64,000 bases of DNA. Source: Elizabethkingia sp. YR214. Lineage in GTDB: Bacteria; Bacteroidota; Bacteroidia; Flavobacteriales; Weeksellaceae. The translations under genes and the position numbers were made by a program. The notes under the pieces are model-generated. The model did not search any database, had not been told where the DNA came from, and saw nothing but the letters and a program-made list of their open reading frames with translations. This document shows positions 9,401 to 17,030 of the stretch, in pieces. Each line of letters starts with the position of its first letter. Position 1 is the first letter of the stretch. Where the stretch lies: positions 248,001 through 312,000 of the forward strand of contig NZ_QBUH01000002.1 of NCBI RefSeq assembly GCF_003058195.1, given 5' to 3'.

Positions 9401-10346
9401 ATTCGATGAGGAAGAAGGAAATATGTGGCATACAAAATATAGAGTAAAAGCCGTTCCTTTCGATCTTGTTGTAGATCTTAAATCGATTAATCAGTTAGAT
9501 AAATTCCAGTTATTGCCACGTAATGATGGTCGAAACGGACTGATTAAGAAAGGCAAAGTTTCTTACAGTATGGATAAACAAACCTGGACTGATGCAGGAA
9601 CTTTTGAATGGAAAGATGATTTCGATCCTAAAGAATTTAGCTTTGCATCTCATCCGACTGCAAGATATGTGAAGATTTCTGTGGAGCAGGCTGTAGGGGA
9701 TTATGGAACAGGCCGTGAGTTATATGTATTCAAAGTACCGGGAACAGAAAGCTATTTACCGGGGGATATTAACAATGATAAGCTAATTGACCGAAATGAC
9801 CTTACTTCTTATACCAACTATACCGGATTAAGAAAAGGAGATGCAGATTTCGAAGGTTATGTAAGTAATGGTGATGTTAATAAGAATAGCCTTATTGATG
9901 CCTACGATATATCTGTTGTTGCAACACAATTAGATGGTGGTGTAGATGAAGCAAAGATTGAAAAGGTAGCCGGGAAATTGGAAATAACAACACCTAAGCA
10001 GAATTATAACAAAGACGAAATCATTGAAGTGACTGTAAAAGGAACTAATCTGAAATCTGTAAATGCACTAAGTTTTGCATTGCCTTATAATGCTCAGGAT
10101 TATGAATTCGTAGGAATCCAGACGCTAGATACCAAGAAAATGGAGAACCTTACAAATGACAGGTTGCATTCCAACAGAGAGAAAGTATTGTATCCTACCT
10201 TTGTTAATCTAGGAAAGCAGGAAGCCCTTAATGGCAGCAATAATCTGTTTATCATTAAATTCAAAGCGAAAAAGAACCTGAAATTTAATCTAAAATCACA
10301 ACAAGGAATCCTTGTAGATAAGGATCTGAATTCAGTAAACTTTTAA
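6483..10346 (+). CDS. Secreted multidomain GH31 glycosidase with FN3, F5/8C, dockerin-like and possible cohesin-like modules
   Basis: A 1287-aa exported glycoside hydrolase with a signal peptide ending AQA-Q near residue 30. A GH31 beta-sandwich (about 45-275) is followed by the TIM barrel (about 278-600). The expected nucleophile is D427 in LKTDVAWVGDG and the acid/base D479 in IWSGDQTGG. After the distal beta domains come an FN3 domain (about 863-945), an F5/8C discoidin domain (about 949-1085), and a dockerin-like pair of calcium loops (GDINNDKLID near 1094, GDVNKNSLID near 1130). The C-terminal beta domain (about 1160-1287) looks cohesin-like. Many GH31 enzymes are alpha-glucosidases or xylosidases. 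The motif set here reminds me of the alpha-N-acetylgalactosaminidase branch, but that is a weak inference. No type IX secretion tail is seen. The gene stands alone between terminators. Confidence 0.85.
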   Translation: MKRKFWGIKPTAGVLFAFASSTFLTNYVQAQQTVAAKVENVAQQQLKIVDAKKINATTIEITFSNQQKALLDFYGDNIFRLFQDNSGKGMHDPEAKPEAKILVNNPRKAVTKLNIAQDNNQLSITTDKVQVVFDKNTSLFKLINLQTKAVVVEEAEPLSFEKNKTSFTLKENPQEYFYGGGVQNGRFSHKGKAIAIENQNSWTDGGVASPTPFYWSSKGYGMMWYTFKKGKYDFGAKEKGKVSLSHEDNYLDLFLMVNDGPVALLNDFYQLTGNPVLLPKFGFYEGHLNAYNRDYWKEDEKGILFEDGKRYKESQKENGGTKESLNGEKNNYQFSARAVVDRYKNNDMPLGWVLPNDGYGAGYGQTETLDGNIKNLKDFGDYARKNGVEIGLWTQSDLHPKEGISALLQRDIIKEVRDAGVRVLKTDVAWVGDGYSFGLNGVSDVGNIMPKYGNDARPFIISLDGWAGTQRYAGIWSGDQTGGVWEYIRFHIPTYIGSGLSGQPNITSDMDGIFGGKKPIINTRDFQWKAFTPMQLNMDGWGSNEKYPHALGETATSINRNYLKLKSELLPYSYSIAKEAVNGLPMIRAMFLEEQNAYTQGKLTQYQFMYGPAFLVAPIYQETKTDDKGNDIRNGIYLPKGQWVDYLTGEQYDGGQIINNIDSPIWKLPVFVKRGAIIPLANPNNNVSEINKNLRIYEVYPFGKISFTEYDDDGISEQYKAGKGASTIIESNLIKDKAVVTVLPAKGNFDGQTKDKATEFRISVTAKPGNIIAKVGNKKVKLKEVASLTEFEAQENVYYYNEKPNFNRFSTKGTEFEKVQIIKNPQVWVKTAKANITTQKVSLELEGYKFEPKNHLKITSGALTAPKNVQITDKNLEAYTVKPTWDKVPNADYYEIDFNGLKYSTIKDTELLFEGLTAETDYTFKVRAVNKDGASDWTSLAAKTKSNPLEFAIKGISGTTSVDAQEGFEVYKLFDEEEGNMWHTKYRVKAVPFDLVVDLKSINQLDKFQLLPRNDGRNGLIKKGKVSYSMDKQTWTDAGTFEWKDDFDPKEFSFASHPTARYVKISVEQAVGDYGTGRELYVFKVPGTESYLPGDINNDKLIDRNDLTSYTNYTGLRKGDADFEGYVSNGDVNKNSLIDAYDISVVATQLDGGVDEAKIEKVAGKLEITTPKQNYNKDEIIEVTVKGTNLKSVNALSFALPYNAQDYEFVGIQTLDTKKMENLTNDRLHSNREKVLYPTFVNLGKQEALNGSNNLFIIKFKAKKNLKFNLKSQQGILVDKDLNSVNF

Positions 10347-10370
10347 AGATAACAGATAAATATCTAAATA

Positions 10371-10399
10371 AATGGCCGAAATTTCTTCCGGCCATTTTT
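10371..10399 (+). terminator. Rho-independent terminator after the GH31 gene
   Basis: An 8-bp stem AATGGCCG / CGGCCATT followed by T residues, 25 nt after the stop codon. Confidence 0.75.
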
Positions 10400-10566
10400 A
10401 TATTATTCAGTTTATAATAAATATAGTAACTGTAAACATTGCTGTCACCGAGCAAATCAGAAACCTGGAAAAAGGGTGGATGAAAAACTTTTTACTCCCT
10501 TTAACTTCATTTGAAAATTTATATATAACTATACAAATTCATACTTTATAACTCACAACTAATTAG

Positions 10567-10574
10567 TATTTTTG
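10567..10574 (+). promoter_or_regulatory. -7 element TATTTTTG four bases before the lolD-like ATG
   Basis: Matches TAnnTTTG and ends 4 nt before the first ATG of ATGATG. A transcript from it would begin at about the start codon, that is, leaderless. Confidence 0.5.
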
Positions 10575-10578
10575 ACGA

Positions 10579-11256
10579 ATGATGATTAAAGCGAAAAATA
10601 TATATAAATCTTACGGTTCATTAGATGTATTAAAAGGAGTGAATATCGAAATTCCGGATGCAGAAATTGTCTCTATTGTGGGAGAATCTGGTGCAGGTAA
10701 ATCTACTTTATTACAAATTTTGGGTACATTAGATTCACCATCTAATACCTCTGCTAATGATACTGAAATATTACTGAATGGTAAATCTTTTCTGGAAATG
10801 TCAGATAAAGAACTATCAAGATTCCGTAACAGAAATATAGGTTTCGTATTCCAGTTTCATCAACTTCTGCCTGAATTTACAGCATTGGAAAATGTACTAT
10901 TGCCGGTAAGAATTTCGGACAAGCCAAATCCAAATGCCTTGGAAAAAGCACACGAACTTTTTGATGAACTTAAAATCGCACACAGAATCCATCATAAGCC
11001 AAAAGAACTTTCCGGAGGAGAAGCGCAGCGTGTTGCCGTGGCAAGAGCACTAATTAATGATCCGAAAATCATCTTTGCAGATGAGCCTACAGGAAACCTG
11101 GATTCTAAAAATGCAGACAGCCTTCATCAGCTATTCTTTGATCTTAGAGATAAATACAACCAGACATTCGTTATTGTAACCCATAACCAGGGACTTGCTG
11201 AAAGTACTGACCGTAAATTGGTGATGAAGGATGGCCAGATTGTGGATGGATTCTAG
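10579..11256 (+). CDS. lolD: LolD-like ABC transporter ATP-binding protein
   Basis: A 225-aa ATPase of the LolD/MacB group, which energises lipoprotein release or similar envelope export. Walker A is GESGAGKST (about 36-44), the Q-loop lies in [17 protein letters not shown], the signature is [15 protein letters not shown], and Walker B is [23 protein letters not shown] is typical of LolD. No permease gene is adjacent, so its LolCE-type partner must be elsewhere. Two in-frame ATGs (10579, 10582) are equally possible starts. Two bases separate its stop from the next gene. Confidence 0.82.
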   Translation: MMIKAKNIYKSYGSLDVLKGVNIEIPDAEIVSIVGESGAGKSTLLQILGTLDSPSNTSANDTEILLNGKSFLEMSDKELSRFRNRNIGFVFQFHQLLPEFTALENVLLPVRISDKPNPNALEKAHELFDELKIAHRIHHKPKELSGGEAQRVAVARALINDPKIIFADEPTGNLDSKNADSLHQLFFDLRDKYNQTFVIVTHNQGLAESTDRKLVMKDGQIVDGF

Positions 11257-11258
11257 AA

Positions 11259-11849
11259 ATGAAGAAATATTTATTTCTTTGTCTTTTTGGAGTTATAGCC
11301 ATCGCACTGGCATCAAATATTGGCTTTAATAAATCCGCATTCAGCAGTTCGCCGAACAATAGAGTAGAAGAGGTAAGAAAATTTGCTTCAGAAAATGGCT
11401 ACAATGAAAAAATTGCCTTTTTTGTAGATTTCTCCATTACTTCCAATAAATACAGATTTTTTGTCATTGATTTAAAATCAGGAAAAATTCTTGAGAAAGG
11501 TTTGGTTGCCCATGGTTCAGGGTCTGAGAGTGGTAAAGCGAATGGAAAGCTTAAGTTTAGCAATACCGATGGTTCCTATTGTTCCTCAGTTGGTAAATAT
11601 ATGATAAAGAATAGCTATAGCGGAGACTTTGGCAAAGCATACAGGCTCATTGGCCTGGATAATACAAATAGTAATGCTTTTAGCCGTGCTATTGTGCTGC
11701 ATAAGTATTCAAAAGTTCCAGATAATGAAACTACAAATCCTATTGTACTTAGTTTAGGTTGTCCGATGGTTTCACCTTCTTTTTTTAGTATCTTAGAAAG
11801 GTATATAGATTCTTCAGAAAAGAATATCGTTTTGTATATATACGATTAG
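11259..11849 (+). CDS. Murein L,D-transpeptidase catalytic domain family protein (YkuD_2-like)
   Basis: A 196-aa exported protein with an N-terminal signal or anchor segment (residues 1-22). The body matches the YkuD_2 pattern: AHGSGSESG (84-92), FSNTDGSYCSSVGKY, RLIGLD, then the expected catalytic histidine H148 in RAIVLHKY and cysteine C168 in SLGCPM. By family it should act on periplasmic peptidoglycan peptides, either cross-linking or trimming. It is translationally packed between the lolD-like gene (2 nt) and a DoxX-like gene (4 nt), forming a three-gene envelope operon. Confidence 0.78.
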   Translation: MKKYLFLCLFGVIAIALASNIGFNKSAFSSSPNNRVEEVRKFASENGYNEKIAFFVDFSITSNKYRFFVIDLKSGKILEKGLVAHGSGSESGKANGKLKFSNTDGSYCSSVGKYMIKNSYSGDFGKAYRLIGLDNTNSNAFSRAIVLHKYSKVPDNETTNPIVLSLGCPMVSPSFFSILERYIDSSEKNIVLYIYD

Positions 11850-11853
11850 GCCT

Positions 11854-12381
11854 ATGGATAAAAAAATACTGATTAAAGCTACAGAATGGGGTCTTGTAAT
11901 ATTTGTTTCGTTTTATATGGCAACATATGGTGCTGCGAAATATATTCAGTTTGATACTGTAAAAAATTATAATGGAAAAGTTTCCGAAATGTCCGGACAT
12001 CAAATTATGTGGGCATTCTATGGTTATACTGTGGCCTATCCTTTAATCATTGGTTTTTTCGAAATATTAGGGGCAGTTTGTTTACTGTTTTACAGAACAA
12101 GAATCTTTGGGGGAATTCTTTTATCAATTCTTCTTTTCAATATCATCCTTCAGGATTACTTCTACGAGATATTAGCATTGGGTAGCGCTATATTTTTTCA
12201 GCTCAGTATTTTTATTATTCTTTATATAAATAAACAGCGCGTATTTGCTCTGATTAAAAACATGTTCTCCGGAATACAAACTGGAGTGACATATTCCAAT
12301 AAAGATAAAATACTTATGTTAATCGCCATTGCTATTATGGTTGCTATGCTTGTTCTGATGAAAAGCTTACTTCATATATAA
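11854..12381 (+). CDS. DoxX-like integral membrane protein
   Basis: A 175-aa hydrophobic protein with about four to five predicted membrane helices (near 12-28, 55-75, 80-100, 105-125 and 150-172). Helix spacing and the FEILGAVCLLFYRTRIFGG segment, like FE-x-x-GA of DoxX proteins, suggest the DoxX/DoxD superfamily, but no catalytic signature is visible. Its function is unknown. It is the last gene of the operon with the ABC ATPase and the L,D-transpeptidase-like protein. Confidence 0.55.
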   Translation: MDKKILIKATEWGLVIFVSFYMATYGAAKYIQFDTVKNYNGKVSEMSGHQIMWAFYGYTVAYPLIIGFFEILGAVCLLFYRTRIFGGILLSILLFNIILQDYFYEILALGSAIFFQLSIFIILYINKQRVFALIKNMFSGIQTGVTYSNKDKILMLIAIAIMVAMLVLMKSLLHI

Positions 12382-12509
12382 AAGTAAGTCGATTGTTTCT
12401 TGGGTGTTTACTATTTAAATTAACTTGCGTATTTTAGTGTATTATTTTAATATTATAGTTTAATATATTAATTTTATTTCTTATATTTAACAGCAACAGG
12501 ATATTAAAT

Positions 12510-13187
12510 ATGAAAGTGAAATCCCTTGCTGAAGATGATCGGCCCCGTGAAAAATTTTTACTGAAAGGCAAAGAGGCTCTTTCGGATGCAGATTTGCTAG
12601 CTATTATTATAGGATCTGGTAATATAGGGGAAAGCGTAATAGAACTAGGAAGAAGAATATTACGATCGGTAAACAACAATTGGCATCAGTTGAGTTTGCT
12701 TACGGTTAAAGATCTGATGAAGTATAAAGGAATAGGAGAGGTGAAAGCAATAACCATTGTAGCTGCTCTGGAAATAGGGAGAAGAAAAGCCTTGCAGGAA
12801 GTTTCTAAAAATCCTGTAATAAGCAATAGTAAAGATGCTTTCAATATATTACATCCGTATTTAGGAGATCTGCATCATGAAGAATTCTGGTGTCTGTTTC
12901 TTAATCAGAGTAATACGATTATTCATAAAGAGAAACTTACCCATGGTGGTATCGACCAATCTATTGTAGACGCCAGAATATTATTTAGTATTGCCTTAGA
13001 TCATCTTGCAACAGCCATTGTCGTTGCACACAATCATCCGTCCGGAAATTTAAAACCAAGCCGACAGGATATACAGATTACAGAAAGTCTTAAAAATGGC
13101 GGAGAACTTTTGAATATAAAACTTTTAGATCATCTTATTATTTCTCAGGATTCTTTTTTTAGTTTCAGCGATGAGGGTATTCTTTAA
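12510..13187 (+). CDS. radC: RadC family JAMM/MPN protein
   Basis: A 225-aa member of the RadC (UPF0758) family. The N-terminal helix-hairpin-helix-like part is residues 1-100 (LAEDDRPREKFLLKG, KYKGIGEVKAITIVAA). The JAMM metal motif HNHPSGNLKPSRQD lies in the C-terminal half. The family was historically linked to DNA repair, but the biochemical role is unsettled and a metal-dependent peptidase or nuclease role is possible. It stands alone, preceded by an AT-rich spacer of about 130 bp. Confidence 0.9.
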   Translation: MKVKSLAEDDRPREKFLLKGKEALSDADLLAIIIGSGNIGESVIELGRRILRSVNNNWHQLSLLTVKDLMKYKGIGEVKAITIVAALEIGRRKALQEVSKNPVISNSKDAFNILHPYLGDLHHEEFWCLFLNQSNTIIHKEKLTHGGIDQSIVDARILFSIALDHLATAIVVAHNHPSGNLKPSRQDIQITESLKNGGELLNIKLLDHLIISQDSFFSFSDEGIL

Positions 13188-13248
13188 ACATTAATTAATA
13201 ATTTTTTTTTCATGGAAAAAGTTTCCTGAAAAATTGAATTACTTCAAT

Positions 13249-13256
13249 TAACTTTG
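13249..13256 (+). promoter_or_regulatory. -7 element TAACTTTG before the amidohydrolase
   Basis: Matches TAnnTTTG 21 nt upstream of the ATG at 13278. It overlaps the alternative upstream start at 13254, which argues for the later start. Confidence 0.55.
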
Positions 13257-13277
13257 TTTTACACCAAATCAGGAATT

Positions 13278-15020
13278 ATGAAAAAACTTCAGTCTATATT
13301 TTTTGCTGTAGGATTATGTTCTGTCAGCATATATTCTCAGACATTTATCAAGAATGTGACAATTGTTGATGTTGTCAATAAAAAATTAGTGCCGGCACAA
13401 ACAGTTGTTATTAACAAAGACGTTATTGCTGATGTACAATCAGCCAGAAAAAAAACATTTCCTTCTAATGCTATAATTATAGATGGCACAGGGAAATACC
13501 TAATGCCCGGTATGACGGATGCTCACGTACATTTTTTTCAAAGTGGAGGGCTTTATACAAGACCAGATGCCTTAGATCTTAGAAAATATGTTCCTTACAA
13601 TAGGGAGATAGAGATGGGGCATCAAAATATGGAAGCTCTATTGAAGAGGTATTTAATGGCTGGTATAACAAATGTTATAGATGTGGGATCAACTTATAAT
13701 TTTTTAAAATTAAGAGATTCACTTTCTGGAAATAAACTATTGCCATCAGTTTATATGACAGGGCCTTTGCTTACTACATACGAGCCTCAGGTATTTATAG
13801 GGCTTAAGAATGATGAACCTTTCAGGTTGGTATCAACAATTGAAGATGCTAAAAAAGCAATCAACGAGCAGTTACCATATCGTCCAGATTTTATAAAAAT
13901 ATGGTACATTGTTTCTTTAGGAAAAGAAGGAGTTGAAGCAGAAGCCAGAAAATATGAACCGTTGATTAAAGAAATTATTCAGGAAGCTCATAAGAACAAA
14001 TTAAAGGTTGCTGTACATGCTACGGAAAGGATTGCGGCGCAAATAGCTGTACAAAATGGTTGTGATTTTCTGGTACACAATATAGAGGATGAAATTGTTT
14101 CCGATAGTTTTGTTCAGTTACTGAAGTCAGGAAAAGTTATTTTATCACCTACTCTCACAGTTATGGATAATTATTATAATACGTTTGGACAGAAGATTAA
14201 TTATAATACATATGACTTAAAGAATTCAGATCCAGAGGCAATCGGCTCAATATATGACATAAAGCATTTATCTAATGCAGTAATTCCTACGCTTAAACAA
14301 AGATTTGATCAGCCGCAGATGAAGACCCGTATATCTCGTACAGATTCGATCCGTAAGGTCAATCTGAAAAAATTAATTGATGGAGGCGTTGTCATTGCTG
14401 CTGGAACTGATGCTGGAAATATCGGAACACAACATGCTTCATCTTTTCAAAATGAGTTAAAATCAATGCAGGAGAGTGGACTATCAATATGGCAGGTATT
14501 GCAATCTGCAACCATTAGTCCTACTAGAATATTGGATAAAGAAATGGTGTCCGGAAGCATTACAAAAGGTAAAATTGCAGATATGATTCTGTTGAATGAA
14601 GATCCGACAAAATCTATTGAAAATCTTACTGCTATAAATAAGGTTTTCAAAAATGGTAATGTACTAGATCCTGAAAACTTGGTTTCTATAACCCCTGAAT
14701 TGTTGGTACAGCAACAGCTCAATGCGTATAATGCCAGAAATATTGAAGCTTTTCTTGAACCATATTCTGATGATGTTGAGATTTATACTTTTCCAAATAC
14801 TTTGATAAGTAAGGGAAAAGATGTGATGAGAAAATCTTATACCGAGATGTTTACAAAATTGCCAAACTTGCATTGCGAACTTAAGGGAAGAATTGTCCAG
14901 GGACATATAGTAATAGACAGAGAAAGTGTATCCGGAATAAGGAGTAATACGAATGTTGAGGCTACTGCAGTTTATGAAATAAAAAATCACAAAATTATAA
15001 AGGTATACTTCATCAGGTAG
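13278..15020 (+). CDS. Secreted amidohydrolase fused to an NTF2/SnoaL-like domain
   Basis: A 580-aa protein starting at the ATG that gives a signal peptide (MKKLQSIFFAVGLCSVSIYSQ). Residues about 20-455 form a metal-dependent amidohydrolase of the imidazolonepropionase/prolidase type: HxH motif in DAHVHFF, a lysine in DFIKIWY that could be carbamylated, histidines in VAVHATE and LVHNIED, and the metal aspartate in GTDAGNIGT. The last 125 residues (LNAYNARNIEAFLEPYSDDVEIY onward) read as an NTF2-like cone domain. The fusion is less common than either part. The substrate is unknown. Confidence 0.82.
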   Translation: MKKLQSIFFAVGLCSVSIYSQTFIKNVTIVDVVNKKLVPAQTVVINKDVIADVQSARKKTFPSNAIIIDGTGKYLMPGMTDAHVHFFQSGGLYTRPDALDLRKYVPYNREIEMGHQNMEALLKRYLMAGITNVIDVGSTYNFLKLRDSLSGNKLLPSVYMTGPLLTTYEPQVFIGLKNDEPFRLVSTIEDAKKAINEQLPYRPDFIKIWYIVSLGKEGVEAEARKYEPLIKEIIQEAHKNKLKVAVHATERIAAQIAVQNGCDFLVHNIEDEIVSDSFVQLLKSGKVILSPTLTVMDNYYNTFGQKINYNTYDLKNSDPEAIGSIYDIKHLSNAVIPTLKQRFDQPQMKTRISRTDSIRKVNLKKLIDGGVVIAAGTDAGNIGTQHASSFQNELKSMQESGLSIWQVLQSATISPTRILDKEMVSGSITKGKIADMILLNEDPTKSIENLTAINKVFKNGNVLDPENLVSITPELLVQQQLNAYNARNIEAFLEPYSDDVEIYTFPNTLISKGKDVMRKSYTEMFTKLPNLHCELKGRIVQGHIVIDRESVSGIRSNTNVEATAVYEIKNHKIIKVYFIR

Positions 15021-15093
15021 GCTTCTAAAGGTGGCTGCAGATAAAATTAATTTAAAAATTGAAAATTTAAAACCATTTATTTCAAATAATTTG

Positions 15094-15101
15094 TAATTTT
15101 G
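15094..15101 (+). promoter_or_regulatory. -7 element TAATTTTG before ppa
   Basis: Matches TAnnTTTG, about 75 nt before the ppa ATG, so this gene would have a longer leader than its neighbours. Confidence 0.45.
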
Positions 15102-15176
15102 CACCCTGTTTTCGTATTCGAAATTGTTAATTTCATATTACGGAGCAATTGTAAAACTTAAAATATAAACAATTAT

Positions 15177-15788
15177 ATGAACCCTAAATTCAAAGCCCAT
15201 CCTTGGCATGGTATCAGTGTTGGAGAGAAAGCTCCGGAAATTGTAAATGTTTTCGTAGAGATCGTACCTTCTGATACTATTAAATATGAAGTAGATAAAG
15301 AAACTGGTTACCTGAAAGTAGACAGACCACAGAAGTTTTCTAATATCATCCCTGCTTTATATGGTTTCGTTCCACAGACTTACTGTGAGGATGCTGTAAA
15401 GGATTTGGCTGTTGCTAATGGTTCTGTAGACGTTAAAGAAGGAGATCACGATCCATTGGATATTTGTGTTCTAAGTAGCCACAACATCAATGGTGGAGGT
15501 ATGATTTTAGAAGCTATTCCAATCGGTGGCTTTAAAATGATTGATAAAGGAGAAGCTGATGATAAAATCATCGCTGTATTAGTAGATGACCAGGTTTATG
15601 GTCATATGAGAGATATCTCCGACCTTCCGATAGCTGAAGTTAACCGTTTGAAGCATTATTTCCTTTCGTATAAAAACTTACCGACTGAACCAGCCGTAGT
15701 AAGAATTGATGACGTATATGGGGCTGAGCACGCAAAAAAAGTTATAGAAGCATCTATAAAAGATTATAACCAACATTACGGAGAATAA
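15177..15788 (+). CDS. ppa: Inorganic pyrophosphatase (family I)
   Basis: A soluble Mg-dependent enzyme that hydrolyses pyrophosphate and drives biosynthetic reactions. It is 203 aa. The family signature EGDHDPLDICV supplies the metal-binding aspartates, and IKYEVDKETG and GFVPQTYCED are further active-site segments. Slightly longer than E. coli Ppa (about 175 aa) because of N-terminal residues, as seen in Bacteroidota. Monocistronic, followed by a strong terminator. Confidence 0.93.
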   Translation: MNPKFKAHPWHGISVGEKAPEIVNVFVEIVPSDTIKYEVDKETGYLKVDRPQKFSNIIPALYGFVPQTYCEDAVKDLAVANGSVDVKEGDHDPLDICVLSSHNINGGGMILEAIPIGGFKMIDKGEADDKIIAVLVDDQVYGHMRDISDLPIAEVNRLKHYFLSYKNLPTEPAVVRIDDVYGAEHAKKVIEASIKDYNQHYGE

Positions 15789-15810
15789 TCTTAAGATAAT
15801 AAAAAAGATA

Positions 15811-15844
15811 AAAGCGCTTCTATTTACTTAGAGGCGCTTTTTTT
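15811..15844 (+). terminator. Rho-independent terminator after ppa
   Basis: A 12-bp stem AAAGCGCTTCTA / TAGAGGCGCTTT with one wobble pair and a run of seven T residues. Confidence 0.85.
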
Positions 15845-15929
15845 GTTTAACAGTATAAAATAATATTAACAAAGGAAAAATTAGAATCAAAGAATTCTGA
15901 AAAACTTTTGATTTCGTCTAGCTTTTTTT

Positions 15930-15937
15930 TATTTTTG
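15930..15937 (+). promoter_or_regulatory. -7 element TATTTTTG four bases before the dnaX ATG
   Basis: Matches TAnnTTTG and ends 4 nt before the conserved dnaX start, suggesting a leaderless transcript. Confidence 0.45.
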
Positions 15938-15941
15938 AGGT

Positions 15942-17030
15942 ATGGAAAACTTTATAGTATCTGCACGTAAATATCGCCCATTAGAATTTGATACCGTTGT
16001 TGGGCAATCCCACATTACAGATACTCTGGAGCATGCTATAGATAACAATCAGTTAGCACAGGCACTTCTTTTCTGCGGGCCGCGTGGTGTAGGTAAAACT
16101 ACATGTGCACGTATCCTTGCCAGAAAAATTAATGAAAAATCAGGAGCTTCGGATGATACAGGATTTGCATTTAATATTTATGAATTAGATGCAGCATCAA
16201 ATAATTCTGTAGACGATATCCGGGAACTGATTGATCAGGTTCGTTTTGCCCCTCAGGTTGGAAAATATAAAGTATATATTATCGACGAGGTGCACATGCT
16301 GTCTACTGCAGCATTTAATGCTTTTCTTAAAACATTGGAAGAACCGCCTGCACATGCTATTTTTATCTTGGCAACTACCGAAAAGCATAAGATAATACCG
16401 ACGATTTTATCAAGATGTCAGATTTATGATTTTAAAAGAATTCAGATAGAAGATATCCAGAATCATCTACGCAAGATAGCAGACAAAGAAGGTATTCAGT
16501 ATGAAGACGATGCTCTGTTTCTGGTAGCCCAAAAGGCAGATGGTGCTTTACGTGATGCTCTTTCCATTTTCGACCGCCTTACAACCTTTACGCAAAGAAA
16601 TATAACGCTTGCCAAGGCGGCAGAAACACTGAATATATTAGATTACGATTACTATCTGCAAATTGCAGATTTTGCAAAATCTAATGATATTCCAGGAATT
16701 CTATCCAAACTGAATGAGATTGTAAATAAAGGATTTGATCCACATATTTTTATCGGAGGACTGGGAAGCCACTTCCGTGATCTGATGATGGCTCAGAACC
16801 CTAATACAATTAATCTTATAGAAGTAGGAGAGAAAACAAAAGCTAAATATGTAGAGCAAAGTCAGAAATGGACAGCACAGGAACTTATCGATGCTTTGGA
16901 AATCTGCAATCAGGCAGATATTAACTATAAGAATTCTAAAAATCAACGTCTCACTGTTGAAATCGCTCTTATGCAATTAGCTTCACTTTCCGTAAGTGAT
17001 GCCACTAAAAAAAAAAGTTTAGAATCTTAG
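15942..17030 (+). CDS. dnaX: DNA polymerase III gamma/tau subunit, zero-frame (gamma-like) product
   Basis: The clamp-loader AAA+ ATPase. Walker A GPRGVGKT is residues 46-53, Walker B DEVH 115-118 and the sensor/arginine motif SRC 157-159. The zinc-binding cysteine insert of E. coli DnaX is missing, as I recall for flavobacterial homologues. The zero frame ends after 362 aa with TAG at 17028, just past a run of ten adenines (17007-17016). The -1 frame is open from that run to 17623 and encodes a tau-type C-terminus. So the gene yields a gamma-length protein directly, and full tau (about 560 aa) needs slippage. A sequencing error in the homopolymer would give the same picture. First gene of an operon with aroA-type and rsgA genes. 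Confidence 0.88.
   Translation: MENFIVSARKYRPLEFDTVVGQSHITDTLEHAIDNNQLAQALLFCGPRGVGKTTCARILARKINEKSGASDDTGFAFNIYELDAASNNSVDDIRELIDQVRFAPQVGKYKVYIIDEVHMLSTAAFNAFLKTLEEPPAHAIFILATTEKHKIIPTILSRCQIYDFKRIQIEDIQNHLRKIADKEGIQYEDDALFLVAQKADGALRDALSIFDRLTTFTQRNITLAKAAETLNILDYDYYLQIADFAKSNDIPGILSKLNEIVNKGFDPHIFIGGLGSHFRDLMMAQNPNTINLIEVGEKTKAKYVEQSQKWTAQELIDALEICNQADINYKNSKNQRLTVEIALMQLASLSVSDATKKKSLES
17007..17016 (+). promoter_or_regulatory. A10 slippery tract in dnaX (candidate frameshift or transcriptional slippage site)
   Basis: Zero-frame codons are ACT AAA AAA AAA AGT, with a TAG stop 12 nt after the run. One backward slip reads AAG TTT AGA ATC and continues for 200 codons. A modest hairpin (CGCTTT / AAAGCG, 17034-17059) lies 17 nt downstream, further than the usual 5-9 nt spacer for ribosomal frameshifting. 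Confidence 0.6.

Noticed and set aside
13254-13277. Upstream TTG-type start for the amidohydrolase
   Set aside because: It overlaps the -7 element TAACTTTG, and the ATG at 13278 begins a normal signal peptide.
14664-15104. 146-aa minus-strand ORF across the end of the amidohydrolase
   Set aside because: The plus-strand frame has clear NTF2-like coding content through to its stop, so this is its shadow. The peptide is Cys/Tyr/Phe-rich as expected for antisense of AT-rich coding sequence.
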